This document shows, one piece after another, positions 48,503 to 60,842 of a stretch of DNA of 64,000 nucleotides. Each line of letters opens with the position of its first letter. Position 1 is the stretch's first letter. This stretch comes from Paulownia fortunei (taxonomy: Eukaryota; Streptophyta; Magnoliopsida; Lamiales; Paulowniaceae). The notes under the pieces were generated by a model. It saw nothing but the letters and a program-made list of their open reading frames with translations. It had not been told where the DNA came from and did no database searches. The stretch is from the NCBI GenBank assembly GCA_019321725.1, contig CM033105.1, positions 15,203,632 to 15,267,631 on the forward strand. The letters are read 5' to 3'. The position numbers and the translations under genes were made by a program.

Positions 48503-50359
48503 TGTTCGTAAAATATTTTGCAAACCATAAATGCACGGTGTCAAGTTTTAATATAACGGTAAGTTGAGTATCGTATCTACAAGAATTGTAAACAAAAATT
48601 GCATCAAGTACTATATTTAAAATAGTCCCAATTTTATCTAAAAAATCCAGTGATGATTGGCATACAAAGTAAAGTAAGATAAAAAAAATAAAGGCAAGAG
48701 TGAAGTTCTTAAAAGCAATACAACAATCACCTTATGAGCAAGAAATTCTAGATGAATGACTCATCTAATTATCACCTATATTCTTTCTTCTAAAATATAC
48801 CAATTCAAGTCAACAATATATATAAGTTAAGAATTCCTATGCTTATTAATTCCCTCTCTCGAGTGTCGAATTGACTATGAGTTCCAACATAAATTTCTAT
48901 ATCTTTATAAAAATTCAAGAAAAAAAATCTACAAAAGTTCAATGAATTCTTCTTCAAACTTCAAAGGTTTTATAAGTTTTTCAACTCTATGATTCTTAGG
49001 TTGTGTTATCCTTATGATCATGTATAATCTTCATTCTCTCGAATATCGAATCTCATACATCAAAAAATTTCAATTAGTGGACAAATAATCAAGATGCAAT
49101 ACTAAACAAGATAACAAAAACAAGATGAATAACTTAAGCTAGTATTATTTGGAACTCAAATCATAGGATCAAATAAAATTACATCATCCTCTAGAAAGAA
49201 ACGTTTAGTTCATCATGGATTAATACAATTTCAAGAAACACATAAGAAAGAGAATGGAGATTTCTCACCAATTTGTCAAATGGGAGGAATGATCGAAACT
49301 CTCCTTGTCTCCAAGAATGGCTCCCATGGTTGATGCCAATCTTTTCTTTTTAACTTCTCTAAATGCATCCTCCCTCAACAGTCTTCAAAAAACTCCCTGA
49401 AATCCTTCCCCTTTTCTTGGCTTTCCCCACTCAAGAATCTTCCAAAAAAAACCTGAATTTCTTCACATTTTCTTAGTTTTTCCCCCTTTTTCCCCTTATT
49501 TTTCTCCATTTTTTTTTTTTGCCAAAAGAAATCCCCAAATTTGTCTTGAAAGTTTCCTTTTCAAGTTCTCTAAAAAGAAGTCCCAAAATTGGACTTAAAA
49601 ATCATGTTCTCAATTTTTTTGTGAACTGGGGTCGGGGCTCTAAATTCAGGGGACGTGGCCCCAAACTATCTGTCAGAGCATAAATTGAACTAGCACCACG
49701 GCTCAGATTTTTGCCACCACAATGCCAAACAATTTGTCCTCTGGCACCGTGGCTCTAATTTCTAGCACCACAGCACCCAACAATTTGGAATTTTTATTTC
49801 AAGTTGACGCTGCGGCTTTGAGTGGTTTGATCATTCTTCTTGCAAGCTATTTTTGAGTTCTTTCTAGTCTGAATTAGCTTTTTATGTCTTCTAATGAATT
49901 GTAGCTATATTCTTGGCTTTCCAAATATGCTTGAATTTACTTGATATGAAATATTTGGAGATATTTATATCTAAAATACCAAGATAAGACATACCTGAAA
50001 GTTTTAGTCCAGTATTGACTCTTGAACTTGGTCTTTCTTATTGAAATTGAAAGAACTGAATTTTATGGTAAACATAAGAGTTGTAGATCTATCTTTTAGC
50101 TTTCTAATGGATCAAGAATCAAGTTAATATGATATTGTGGAAAGTTTTACGAATGAAATACGAAAATTGCCATTAGTAGCACCACAATCCGAGTTTTTCA
50201 ACATTTCAACCAAGTTTTTATTTCTTTCTATTTTCTTTTCCTTTTGCCATTACCTATAAAATTTCAAACTAAATGCATAAAAAGTAATATAAACACTTGA
50301 AAACAAATCAAATGTTAAACAAAAGGTATATGAATTATTGGTATAAAACTAATTTATTA
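48503..50359 (-). repeat. Athila-type solo LTR with perfect 5-bp target duplication
   Basis: 1,857 bp. On the minus strand it runs from TAATAAATTAGTTTTATACC (TG mutated to TA) to ...TTTTACGAACA. Flanks 48498-48502 and 50360-50364 are both GTGAT. It is the same family as 16145-18088. The insertion split a copia RNase H codon series (TCD | DAAK), and joining the flanks restores the expected order. A solo LTR arises by recombination between the two LTRs of a full element. Confidence 0.92.
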
Positions 50360-50671
50360 GTGATGCTGCCAAATAAGGTGTTTGGATATGGAACTTCACT
50401 CAAGAGTTAGGTGTAGTTTTGACCCTTGTTAATCCAGTATCAGTTACTATGATAACAATGGGATGATTGTACAATCAAATAAGCCAAAATTTCATCAAAT
50501 ATCTAAAAACATCATAAGGCGATACCATCTAATTAGACAAATCATTAGTAGAGGCAAAGAAAGAGTTGTCTTAATAGAGAACATAGCCCTTAGTGTAAAG
50601 AGTAATTAAAGGACATATTGACAAAATGGGCCTTAAATATATGAGAATTGACTCTGGGACAAGTAGGATAT
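50360..50671 (+). pseudogene. Copia RNase H C-terminus
   Basis: Continues 48429-48502: DAAK, GVWIWNFTQELGVV, a degraded catalytic region around TMITMG, then IDKMGLKYMRIDS before the LTR. Stops and frameshifts break it. Confidence 0.8.
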
Positions 50672-52349
50672 TATTAGATTATTGCACGATGAGCCAATTA
50701 GATTGGTCGTTTTTCTTCTCTTGTATAAATAATCTCATTCAAATGTTTACTAACAAAAAGGCATTTCTTCATCTTAAATTGCATTTAATGAATTAGATGA
50801 AGTTCCTAGACTATACATAGTTATAGGGCATGGTCTCTTATAGAATGACGATCATGGAACATACTTCTATAGCTCTGGTCTTAAATTAGTTACAAGTTGA
50901 GGGTTCATTGAGATGGGACATTGATAAGTCCAATAAGACTTACACATATAATGCATGCATGAAAAGAGAACGCCTCCCTCCAAAAGCATCGATATAGTGA
51001 TACTAGTGTATATATACGATTACTTGTTAGGGAAAAAGTAAACTGAACAACCTTGCATGGGAATCCCAATTGGAAATGTTGATAGTCAAATGGGAATTTT
51101 CTAGTTATGATAGTACAAGATTAGTCATTGGACTTAAGCACCCTGTAACCTTGTGCAAGATACGTTGCACTTTATTATGCTTTTTTAGCTAACAATCACA
51201 AGGGAAATATGTTAGGTGTAATGTCTTCGTGTGTGGAGGTTAATAGGTAGCCAACAAAGGATATGTCACCTATCTAGTTGAATTTATGAATCTTTTCTAT
51301 GTTTCCATGGTTCTTGACCCAAGTCCATAGCCAAAGTTGGATGAAAATTAGACTAGGGTTTTCTAATTTTCATCAATGAATCAATGAGTCTAGGAGTTGA
51401 TTCATAGTTATTAAGTTAGAAGGGTTTCAATTAATAATTCATACCCTAAACTTAATTGGGAGATTAGTGAATAGAAGGATCATACTTACATGGTACTCAT
51501 AATAGGAAATAGGTTTATAGGATCAATTAGAACTGATTAATTGATTTATAGAATCAATTAATTAAGTTGGGCTTATTTAATTTATTTGATAAATTAAATC
51601 AATTGAATTAGATTTAAATAATTACTTAAAGTCCAACCCAAGGATTTAATGGGCTTGTAGAAGGCCCATTGGAAAATTTAGTTACTGAAATAAATTTAGT
51701 TAATGAATTAAAGTCCCATAATTAAAGATGGAATCCAAGTGTGAACACAAGTTAAAAGGATAAGGAATGAGATCATCAAATCCTACTAGGGTTAGGACTT
51801 GAGAAGGAGGCATAACTAACCCCTAAGAGCTAAGTTTTACACACCATTATGTGTGCAAAAATCGACGAACTAGCTCCCAAAGAACACCCTTTTTTTCTTC
51901 TCTTCTCCATATTGTTTCATAAGAAAAGTTTCACATTTTTTATATAATTTTAATTCTCTCTTCACAAGTTGAACTGAGAATTAGAGTCACTCAAATATTC
52001 TAGATACAATAATCGTCTCAATCTCTACTAGCATAGAATCAAAAGTGTGTGGATGTTCAACGCGTGGATACCATTAGAGAGATGACATGTGGAACTTTAA
52101 GATGAATTTGAATTTGTGCGTGCAATTTATGGATAATAATTTGAATCGTTTCTTACCCTGCATCAGCATAAATCAAATCAGATATAATTCATAATAGTTA
52201 CTTGATTAATAAAGTAATTCAGAATTCTAACCAATCAATTGCAATGGGTCCAGGATGTAGGTAATTCATATATAATATGTTTTTATCTGCATGTTTTGAA
52301 TTTTTTATTTTCTATTGCGATTAGTATCTCAGAATATGCGAACTCGACA
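50672..52349 (+). repeat. Copia 3' LTR of that element
   Basis: Starts TATTAGATTATTGCACGATGAGCC over the RNase H tail and ends ...AATATGCGAACTCGACA at 52349. It is shorter than the family (1.68 kb), with internal deletions in the AT-rich part. Confidence 0.75.
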
Positions 52350-52935
52350 TTTGTGTCCATTCTTAGTATATTGACTCAATGATGAACTTAGAAAACTATT
52401 TTCTAATTATGATCCCACCTTAACCAAGGACTTCCAAGTCTAGTACTAGGAAAAATATAGGAGATTTCCCTATTCAACTAGATAGGTAATGGATCTGATA
52501 TTGACACTCATAAACCTTCATATATAATTAAATCGTATTATCAAATTTTCAATTAAGAATTTCTTAGAGGGTTGTTTAATGAACTTATTCTCTAACAAGC
52601 ATCCACATACATACACTGATGTTCTCACACCAATGTCCATGAAATAAGATATTTTTCTTATGAGCATGTACAAGTCTAGCCAAATAATTGATGTCCCATT
52701 TTAATGTTTCTATGACTTGGAATAATTTAAGGTCAAAACCATAGAAATATATTTTATGATCGCTATCATATGTGCAACCATGTCTCGTATCTATGTATGA
52801 CTTAGGGACTTCATCTAAATATAATTAAATATATAAATAAAGATGAAGATTTATTTTATTCATTGATATTGAATAAAAAAGAAATTGATTACAAGAGTAT
52901 AAAAATGGACAGTCTAATAGGATCCCTAACCACTA
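52350..52935 (-). repeat. Copia LTR remnant
   Basis: Decayed minus-strand LTR with recognisable CCTTAACCAAGG (for CCTTGGCCAAGG), TTCTCTAACAAGCATCCACATACAT and ACAAGAGTATAAA blocks. It has large internal deletions, and its ends are approximate. Confidence 0.6.
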
Positions 52936-53530
52936 TTCAAATAATTAATTAGATCAAATAAGATTAGAAAAAGTTAATTAGAGTACTTAATTAAATAATT
53001 AGAAGAATTCTTAATTGGTCCTTTAATTAATACATATGATGGCTTAATTCAATTAATTAATAAGATTAATTAGGGGGATCGATTGCGTGGATTTAATTAA
53101 TTTCAAGTCTATGTCCATTAAGTATAAGTTCGATGTGATCAAAGTTGCCTACTAGGAATTAAAAGATGGTAATTCTACACGGAAAAAAAAGTAAGGTGGT
53201 AAGATGATTTCTTAAAGGTCAATAAACAAAAATACCCTGTAGAGTTTGATTCCCATATAGAATAGGGAACAAAGAAGGTGCAGTTTTAAGGAAGTATTTA
53301 TAAATACCACCCCTCATTTTTTTTTGTATTATTTTTTTATTCTATCATCTTAAAAAGGAAGAACTCAAAATAAAATACCTTTATAATTGTTATGCTATTG
53401 CTTCCAAAATCCTATATAATTATCCTTTAGTTAGGAAAATTGGATCAAGTTTACTAGCATAAATCTAATATTGTGTGGCTTACGAGATGTGGATCAACTT
53501 TAAAGGAGAAATAATTGGGCTCTTTCCAGG
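52936..53530 (+). repeat. Copia LTR remnant
   Basis: AT-rich TTAATTAA sequence followed by TTTACTAGCATAAATCTAATA and GAGATGTGGATCAAC, as in the 3' third of the plus-strand LTRs (compare 48105-48175). Confidence 0.5.
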
Positions 53531-53832
53531 AATTAAGAATTCAAGACCAAGGGAAGAAGGAGCTACTTTGGGCAAGGAAAATCTAAAGCTAAAGGTGAAG
53601 ACGCGCCAAAGGGGTTGTAACTTTTACTTTATTTTCACTTGATTTTTTGATTTGGTTCTAAGAATATTGTAAGGGCATAATGTTGAGAAACAAGTGTTGT
53701 TTGATCTATTTCATTATGAAGTAAACTCTACTTTACCAAGGCTTGGAAAGTCATTTCTATGAAGTTGTGAATTGTTAACTTGTATGTGATATGGATGATA
53801 ATTGATTTGTGATGAGCAAGCACTATGCATTT
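53531..53832. other. Unassigned flank of a gypsy solo LTR
   Basis: Non-coding. It continues at 55447 once the solo LTR is removed. I do not recognise it. Confidence 0.4.
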
Positions 53833-55446
53833 TGCTACAACTTTAAGGTTGCAAACCCAAGTGCAGGTTGTAGTAAGTAATAAATTTCTCGTGAGTCCGA
53901 GGTCGATCCACAGGGAAGTTGTTTGAAGAATTCAAGTTTATATTTATAAAAAGATGGAGTTTATGTGAATAAAAAATATATGAACAATTAATGTATGATG
54001 TAGCTAAAGAAAAAACCGAAGTAATAAAAGTACTGAGGATTAGGGATCCACTCTTGAGTTTTGGATAGATAAATAATTATTTATTCTTTTTACCTCTATT
54101 AATTGCCACAATTGGAATCCATACATAATGAAGGTTCCAATGGGAAGATATTATCAAGTAACTCATGCAATAAGGTAATCATGATATTGTCTTACTATTG
54201 CAAATTATCTCTTAACGCCAACACTTATTTATGGGATCAAGCATTTATATACTCTTTCGTCAACAACAAATCAAGGTTTCACATTAGCAGTCGGTGGGGT
54301 AAAACCGTACAATAAGCTAAATGAACCCAAGTATTTGTTGTGCCATTGGAGATACATAAATCAAGAATCACCACAAAAATAAGTAGGGTTTAGATCAAAA
54401 ATAATAATAATAATACAACATACTTAAACAATTTCTACCCTTATAACCATTTATCTTCCTCCATCAAGAGATTCACCCTTTTTCCTCAGCAAAATAAAAT
54501 TTAGAAAGACATAATAAAAGTAACAAAGACTAAAAATATAAGAGAAACTAGAGAATGCATTTCTATTACTACTAGAAAACTTACAATACTAGAAAACATA
54601 CAAACTAGATAACTTAGCCTAAAGAAACCCTCTACCCCCTCCTCTTACAAGCTGAATACATGGCCTATTTATAGTACTTGGAGTAAGCTAGAGGCCAAAC
54701 AAATAATGGAGGGGTTAATCAAGTGGTATGCTAGTTGCCAAGAGTTGGTAAGTTGTTACACAAATTTCTCAACTATTGAATTGAATTACATTTTTCGGTC
54801 AGATACAGCTAGAGTTTGAAGATACGTAAAGAATACAAATTGTAGATCTTTCAACGTTGATATATTTTCATATATCTTTTGTCAAATTTGGCGATCAGAT
54901 GAAGGAGATATGGTCAAATTACCGAGTCATGTCCAAGAGCCGCCCTGTAACATCAGCAGCAACTTGCAGCCTATGGTTTTACCATTTCAACACATTTTCA
55001 CACCATCTTGTCTTCATCAAACTTGTTTATTTACCTCTTGGGTATAACATATCTGAATTTCAAACCAAAAAAAATTTGGGCTCAAGATATATAACCGAAT
55101 TGGTAAAATAAGTCAATACTGGGCTGAACTCTGATCTGAATTTTGGTGATCCATTTTGTGTAATTATTTGGACGAATTTTATGCTATCATCAAGACTGAA
55201 TTGGGCTAAGCCTCCAACATAAAAGTTGTACCTCTATCTCTTGGCTTTCAAATGAAACAAGCTTCAGGTCCATAGAGCTTTTGATCATGAAGTTATGCTC
55301 AAATTACAAAAACTGCACAAGTCTGAAAACATGCTTCCATTTATTCCCTAACACAAAACATTAATAAAATAAGAATATTAACAAGAATAAAGCAAGAAAA
55401 GTATAAAGGATTTGATATAAAAATATATCAAAATATGCACTTATCA
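53833..55446 (-). repeat. Gypsy solo LTR with near-perfect target duplication
   Basis: 1,614 bp. On the minus strand it starts TGATAAGTGCATATTTTG and ends ...CTTAAAGTTGTAGCA. It carries the block GTGAGTCCGAGGTCGATCC (53895-53913) typical of gypsy LTR ends. Flanks CATTT (53828-53832) and CGTTT (55447-55451) agree at four of five bases. A truncated relative lies at 59605. Confidence 0.8.
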
Positions 55447-55643
55447 CGTTTAATGCTTCTTGAAATTTAGCCAGTTTTGAGATGAACCTTGTTGTTATGA
55501 TTAAGACTGGGAGGTAGTATCACAATAAGTGCTCGTGTAGTGTACGTCGTGGGTTAAGCCACTATAGAAATATAAAAGTTAGCACAGTAGTTATAAACTT
55601 GATCATCAAAAGCTAGAGGAAATCATGAAACCTAATGCATTAT
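55447..55643. other. Unassigned flank, right side
   Basis: Continuation of 53531-53832. No coding content recognised. Confidence 0.4.
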
Positions 55644-56619
55644 TGGCTTAACTTGTATAGAAATATGCTGGTTGCTTTCAAGTAATAGGTGCGATACAAC
55701 TTGAAAAAGAGTATCATATTAAATTGGAGTTCCTGCTGTCACAAAATTTATTATCAATCCTAATCACTAACATGTAAGAATCTACAATGCAATAGAATGA
55801 CAATCCAATGCTTTGGCCCTTCTCCACCTAAGTTTAAATCCTATTTTTTCCTTGATTGCTTTTGTTGTTTATTAATTTCTAGTTTTAAGTTTTTCAATTA
55901 ATTGACCAAACTTTTGATAGGTTAAAGTAATTAGATTATCTATACTTTAGTAGTTGCTCACATACTCTATACGGACACGACATTCGTATGCTCATACACT
56001 TTATTACTTGTTGGCTTGTGCATTTACAAAATTAGATTGCATTCAATTGCAAGCCACACCACCCATCTTGCCACAATTATGGTATTTTTTCTCAGCTTTG
56101 GAACTTTTTTTCACTCCATTGGAGGCCTTCACCTTTTTACCCTTTGAGGAATCTTTCCTTTTCTCTTTTTTGACTTTAGAGTCTTAAATTAGGACAAAGA
56201 GTAAATCAACATGACAAGATTATCCTTTTTCATGGTGGACTCTATCATCTTTAATATGTTGACCAACTCAGCAAGGTTGATCTGTATCTTATGCATGTCA
56301 AAGTTGACTACGAACTGGTCAAATGAGCTTGGCAAGGATTGGTGGATGAGATCCACCTAGAATTCCTTATCCCTAATAACTCCAAGGGACTCGAGCAATT
56401 CTATAAGACCTATTATCTAAGTTTATGTGCATAGATCGAAAACTCTCCCGTCATATAGGTCTGAAAAAGCTCTTTCAAGACTTAATATCTCACCTACCAG
56501 GTATCTTCATAGTACAACTCTTATAGGTGAAGGAGTATCTCAACATCATATGCCAGACCCTTGTGTTACCTTTGCTACTCGTTCGACATTGATGCTAGCA
56601 TATAGCATTATGCTTGTAC
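55644..56619 (-). repeat. Inverted-repeat arm 1, containing copia gag
   Basis: The plus strand here equals the reverse complement of 58641-59603 with only scattered differences (aligned by eye over the whole arm; at least 90% identical in the half checked base by base). The minus strand encodes decayed copia gag, followed downstream by non-coding sequence. Both arms share the same decay, so the inverted duplication happened after gag was already broken. Confidence 0.87.
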
Positions 56620-56821
56620 GTCATCGTCAACTTGATTGCGATGCTTGGGAAGCTCCTCATTTGTGGCATCTATAGATAATGCTGGCGTAGCAGAACATCG
56701 AGGACATAAGTCCTCTTCTCAGACTCAGAAAAAGAATCCAGAGGTTTCTCAGCCAACTGACAAAATTGAGATCGATAAGTTTATTTATGTCTATAACAGA
56801 TGCAAGTGGATTTTTGGCCAT
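56090..56821 (-). pseudogene. Copia gag, heavily decayed
   Basis: The start ATG at 56821-56819 begins MAKNPLAS. Recognisable words follow in changing frames: YMLASMSNE, an L-TAA-ELY word with the same stop codon as the gag at 24198, a degraded ELFQ...MTGE, LGIRN, and near the end KKSSKAEKKYHNCGKMGGVACN, a ruined CCHC knuckle in which the first Cys and the His are replaced. It lies mostly in inverted-repeat arm 1. Confidence 0.75.
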
Positions 56822-56834
56822 TTGTATAAAAGTC

Positions 56835-57590
56835 TATAAAAAAACATGGAAGGTAGAAAATAAGCATTCAATTAATGAAGTATCCATTTATAATAAGGTC
56901 TTTATTTATAAATATCTTCCATTATTTTATTTCCATCACCCTTTAGATGGAACTTTAGGAAATATAATTTCCTAGTGGGCTTGAGGTCCCATTCATTTCG
57001 TCATACACCCTAATTTTATAAGCATATATGACAAAACCAAAAGGTAATTAATGTATTAAAAATGGAATTTCTATACCCTCAAGCTATATTACCTCACCAT
57101 TTTAATATACCCTAATTTTATAAGCCCCTATGGTACTTAATGCAAGCGAGAATCCATATAGAAGTCGAATGGCCACATCCCATGGACATCATAATTCTTA
57201 GTAATGATCACAACTTACCTACACTTAGCACATCCTACGACTCATGGCTAATGGACTAAGTGCGACAGCATATCACATTTCACTACTTATGGTGGAAGGC
57301 ATAAACAATTGGGCATAGTCCAATATTGCCCATTTTTACTTGATATAAAACCAATTAAGGATTTTAAACTTGAAAGTTTTTCAAGTGAAGGAAACTCAAG
57401 GTTTGATATCATGCAAGGTCTCATCTTATAATTATCTTGTTTAATGTTCTCTATCCTATAGATCAAAAGCATACATCACAAGGAACAAATATTAAACAAT
57501 TAAGCATGCATTATATACATACTAAAAATAATGGATAAATAAAATTAAAAATTAACCATGCATCATATACATACTAAAATTTAGTTGTTA
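56835..57590 (-). other. Copia leader, diverged from 24501-25400
   Basis: Shares ATAAGGTCTTTA, GAGGTCC and repeated CCCTAATTTTATAAGC words with the leader upstream of the gag at 24500. Non-coding. It forms part of the spacer between the inverted-repeat arms. Confidence 0.6.
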
Positions 57591-58300
57591 TATAACATGC
57601 AATTTCTATCACATTTGTGATTAAAAAGTTTAGACTTTTCAAGAAAAATAATTTTCATAAAATTAACTTTAAATTTTAAAAAACCAAATTTTTAGTTCAT
57701 CATTTGCATGTAGACATGAGACCTACCACATGGCAAGTTGTCTGTCTGTCGAGATATGTGTGCCACCCAAGCACCCATTGGGTGCCAGATCCCACGCCAG
57801 GTACCCGTCCAGCACCTTGGCATTAAGCCACAAACATTCACCCATTGTGTACACAGAGGTGACACATCAAGTCATCTTTTTTCTTGTCCAATAATTCAAG
57901 ATTTTCTTAAAATTTTAATTTCTTGATCGAAATGATTGATTTCTTGATTTTATAATACTTAGTGTGGGATAAATTCGAGAAACTTATACCTAATTCACAT
58001 GAGATTATAGGAGATGTGTAAAATGACTCAAGTTGTTATCTCACCATGATCAAATTGTAGGAATAACAATTAAGCTTCTTCATAAAATAATTTTCTTTTT
58101 AGGATCCTAATTGTTATCCCTCTAAGTTTATCCACACTTTAAATATCCAAGTGCGATTATTTTGATGCTAGTAAAAATTAATGCATTGTTTTAATCCTAG
58201 AACTTAAGCTATGGAACAAAGACACAACTTCTATGTATTTTGGTGTGTGTGATTTCATTATTAATTCAACGATTGAAAAACGAATCAAATCATGATATAA
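57591..58300 (-). repeat. Copia leader/LTR fragment, homologue of 18360-19060
   Basis: Close relative (roughly nine bases in ten) of 18360-19060, with the same CACCC-rich block (57760-57810) and the same joint to a plus-strand RT fragment. Confidence 0.6.
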
Positions 58301-58316
58301 TTAAGTAGACAAAGCT

Positions 58317-58634
58317 TGATAAAACGGAGAGGAGAATGATTTTTGGGATACAAAATTGTAATATTTGCAAACATCATAGATCTATTTGTGGACTCAAATA
58401 AGCTTCCCGAAGTTAGAATATCCGATTCGATATGGCAATCAAATTGTTTGGTTTCCTCAAGAATCCAAATGAATCTTGCGTGTATAAAAAGGTTAGTCAT
58501 AACAAAGTGACATTTATTGTCATTTATCTTGATGGCATCCTTTTCACTGGGAATGGTGTAGGAATGATGCAATCAAAAAAGGCTTGGTTGTCTATGCAAT
58601 TTTCCATGAAATATTTGGGATAAGCATCCCACAT
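58317..58634 (+). pseudogene. Copia RT fragment
   Basis: Encodes MAIKLFGFLKNPNESCVYKK, TFIVIYLDGILFTGN and GMMQSKKAWLSMQFSMKYLG. The active-site word reads YLDG, as in 19070-20193, and the fragment ends after GGGATAAGCATCCCACAT, where inverted-repeat arm 2 begins. Confidence 0.85.
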
Positions 58635-58640
58635 TTTCCA

Positions 58641-59603
58641 TACAAGCACAATGTTATAAGCTAGCATCAATGTCGAGTAGCAAGGTAACACGAGGGTCTG
58701 GCATATGATGTTGAGATCCTCTTTCACCTATAGTTGTACTATAAAGATACCCGGTAGGTGAGATTCTAAGTCTTAAAAGAGATTTTTCGAACCTATATAA
58801 CGGGAGAGTTTTCAGTCTATGCACATAAACTTAGATGATAGGTCTCATAAAATTGGTCGAGTCCCTTGGAGTCATTAGGGACAAGGAACTCTAGGTGGAC
58901 CTCATCCAACAATCCTTGCCAAGCTCATTTGACTAGTTTGTAGTCAACTTTGACATGCATAAGATAGAGATCAACCTTGTTGAGTTGGTCAACATATTAA
59001 AGATGATAGAGTCCACCAGGAAAAAGGATAAACTTGTCATGCTGATTTACTCTTTGTCCTAATTTAAGACTCTAAAGTCAAAAAAGAGAAAAGGAAAAAT
59101 TCCTCAAAGGGCAAGAAGGTGAAGGCCTTCGGTGGAGTGAAAAAGAGATCCAAAGCTGAGAAAAAATACCATAATTGCGGTAAGATGGGTGGTGTGGCTT
59201 GCAATTGAATGCAATCAAATTTTGCAAGTACACGGGCCAACAAGTAATAAAGTGTATGAACATACGGATATCGTGTCCCTATAGAGTATGTGAGCAACTA
59301 CTGAAGTATAGATAATCTAATTATATTTGACCTATCGAAAGTTTGGTTAATTGATTAAGATTCTTAAAACTAGAAATTAACAAACAACAAAAGCAATCAA
59401 GGAAAATAGGGGATTTAGGTGGGGAAGTACCAAGGCGTTGGATAATCGTTCTATTGCATTGTGAATTCTTACATGTTAGTGAGTAGGATTAACAATAAAT
59501 TGTGTGACAGTGGGAACTCCAATTTTATATGATACTCTTTTCCAAGATGTACCGCATCTATTACTTAAAAGCAACCTACATATTTCTATATAAACTAAGC
59601 CAT
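58641..59603 (+). repeat. Inverted-repeat arm 2, containing copia gag
   Basis: Reverse-complement partner of 55644-56619. On the plus strand it encodes the same decayed gag: LASMS..., MIGLI, SLGVIRDKELWVDLIQQSLPSSFD, FVVNFDMHKIEINLVELVNILKMIES, and a ruined zinc knuckle at 59160-59210. The spacer between the arms is about 2.0 kb. Confidence 0.87.
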
Positions 59604-59604
59604 C

Positions 59605-60669
59605 TGCTATAACTTTAAGGTTGCAAATCCAAGTGCAGGTTGTAGTAAGTAATAAATTTCTCGTGAGTCCGAGGTCAATCCACAGGGAAGTTGTTTGAAG
59701 AATTCAAGTTTATATTTCTAAAAGATGGAGCTTATGTGAATCAAAATATATGAACAATTAATGTATGATGTAACTAAAGAAAAATCGAAGTAATAAAAGT
59801 ATTGAGGATTAGGGATCCACTCTTGAGTTTTGGATAGAGAAATGGTTATTTATTCTTTTTACCTCTATTAATTGCCACAATTGGAATCCATACATAATGA
59901 AAGTTCCAATAGGAAGATATTATCAAGTAACTTATATAATAAGGTAATCATGATATTGTCTTACTATTGCAAATTATCTCTTAACGCCAACACTTATTTA
60001 TGGGATCAAGCATTTATGCACACTTTCGTCAACAACAAATCAATATTTCACATTAGCAGTCGGTGGGGTAAAACCGTACAATAAGCTAAATGAGCCCAAG
60101 TATTTATTGTGCCATTGGAGATACATAAATCAAGAATCACCACAAAACAAGTAGGGTTTAGATCAAAAATAAAAATAATAATACAACATATTTAAACAAT
60201 TTCTACCTTTATAACCATTTCTTTTCCTCCATCAAGAGATTCACCATTTTTTCTCAGCAAAATGAAATTTAGAAAGACATAATAAAAGTAGAAAAGACTA
60301 AAAATATAAGAGAAACTGGAGAATGTATTTTTATTACTACTAGAAAACTTACAATACTAGAAAACATACAAACTAGATAACTTAGCCTAAAGAAACCCTC
60401 TACCCCCCTCCTCTTACAAGATTAATACATGGCATATTTATAGTACTTGGAGTAAGCTAGAGGCCAAACAAATAATGAAGGGGTTAATCAAGTGGTATGC
60501 TAATTGCCAAGAGTTGGTGAGCTGTTACATAAATTTCTCACCGACTGAATTGAATTACATTTTTCGGTCAGATACAGCCAGATTTTGAAGATACATAAAG
60601 AATCAAAATTGTAGATCTTTCAGCGCTGATATATTTTCATACATCTTTTGTTAACTTTGACGGTCAGAT
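59605..60669 (-). repeat. Truncated gypsy LTR, relative of 53833-55446
   Basis: Matches 53833-54900 closely and in the same orientation. It starts TGCTATAACTTTAAGG at 59605 and breaks at 60669, within the word CGGTCAGAT. Confidence 0.82.
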
Positions 60670-60712
60670 AAACATGACTCGATAATTTGACCATATTTCC
60701 TTCATTTGACCG
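60670..60712. other. Inverted 39-bp copy at the LTR breakpoint
   Basis: 60674-60712 is the reverse complement of the sequence that should follow 60669 (compare 54891-54930). CGGTCAGAT and ATTTGACCG flank it as an imperfect inverted pair. Confidence 0.75.
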
Positions 60713-60842
60713 CTAACAGGGAATGCATTTATTGCATATCTTTTTCTTTTGTCAAAAAGGTCGAAAATAAGGACACATACAAAATTTAAAAATTACCTAC
60801 TAATAAGTGTATGTACATGTAGTTGTGATTGTGACTCACATC
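60713..60842 (-). other. Gypsy spacer downstream of ORFX
   Basis: Non-coding. It matches 22621-22754. It is cut by the breakpoint at 60712, so whether this copy ever carried a LOG-like ORF cannot be seen. Confidence 0.6.

Noticed and set aside
53833..60669. A larger mirror-image structure including the two gypsy LTRs outside the inverted arms
   Set aside because: The two LTRs (53833 and 59605) are in the same orientation, so the inverted symmetry is limited to the gag arms.
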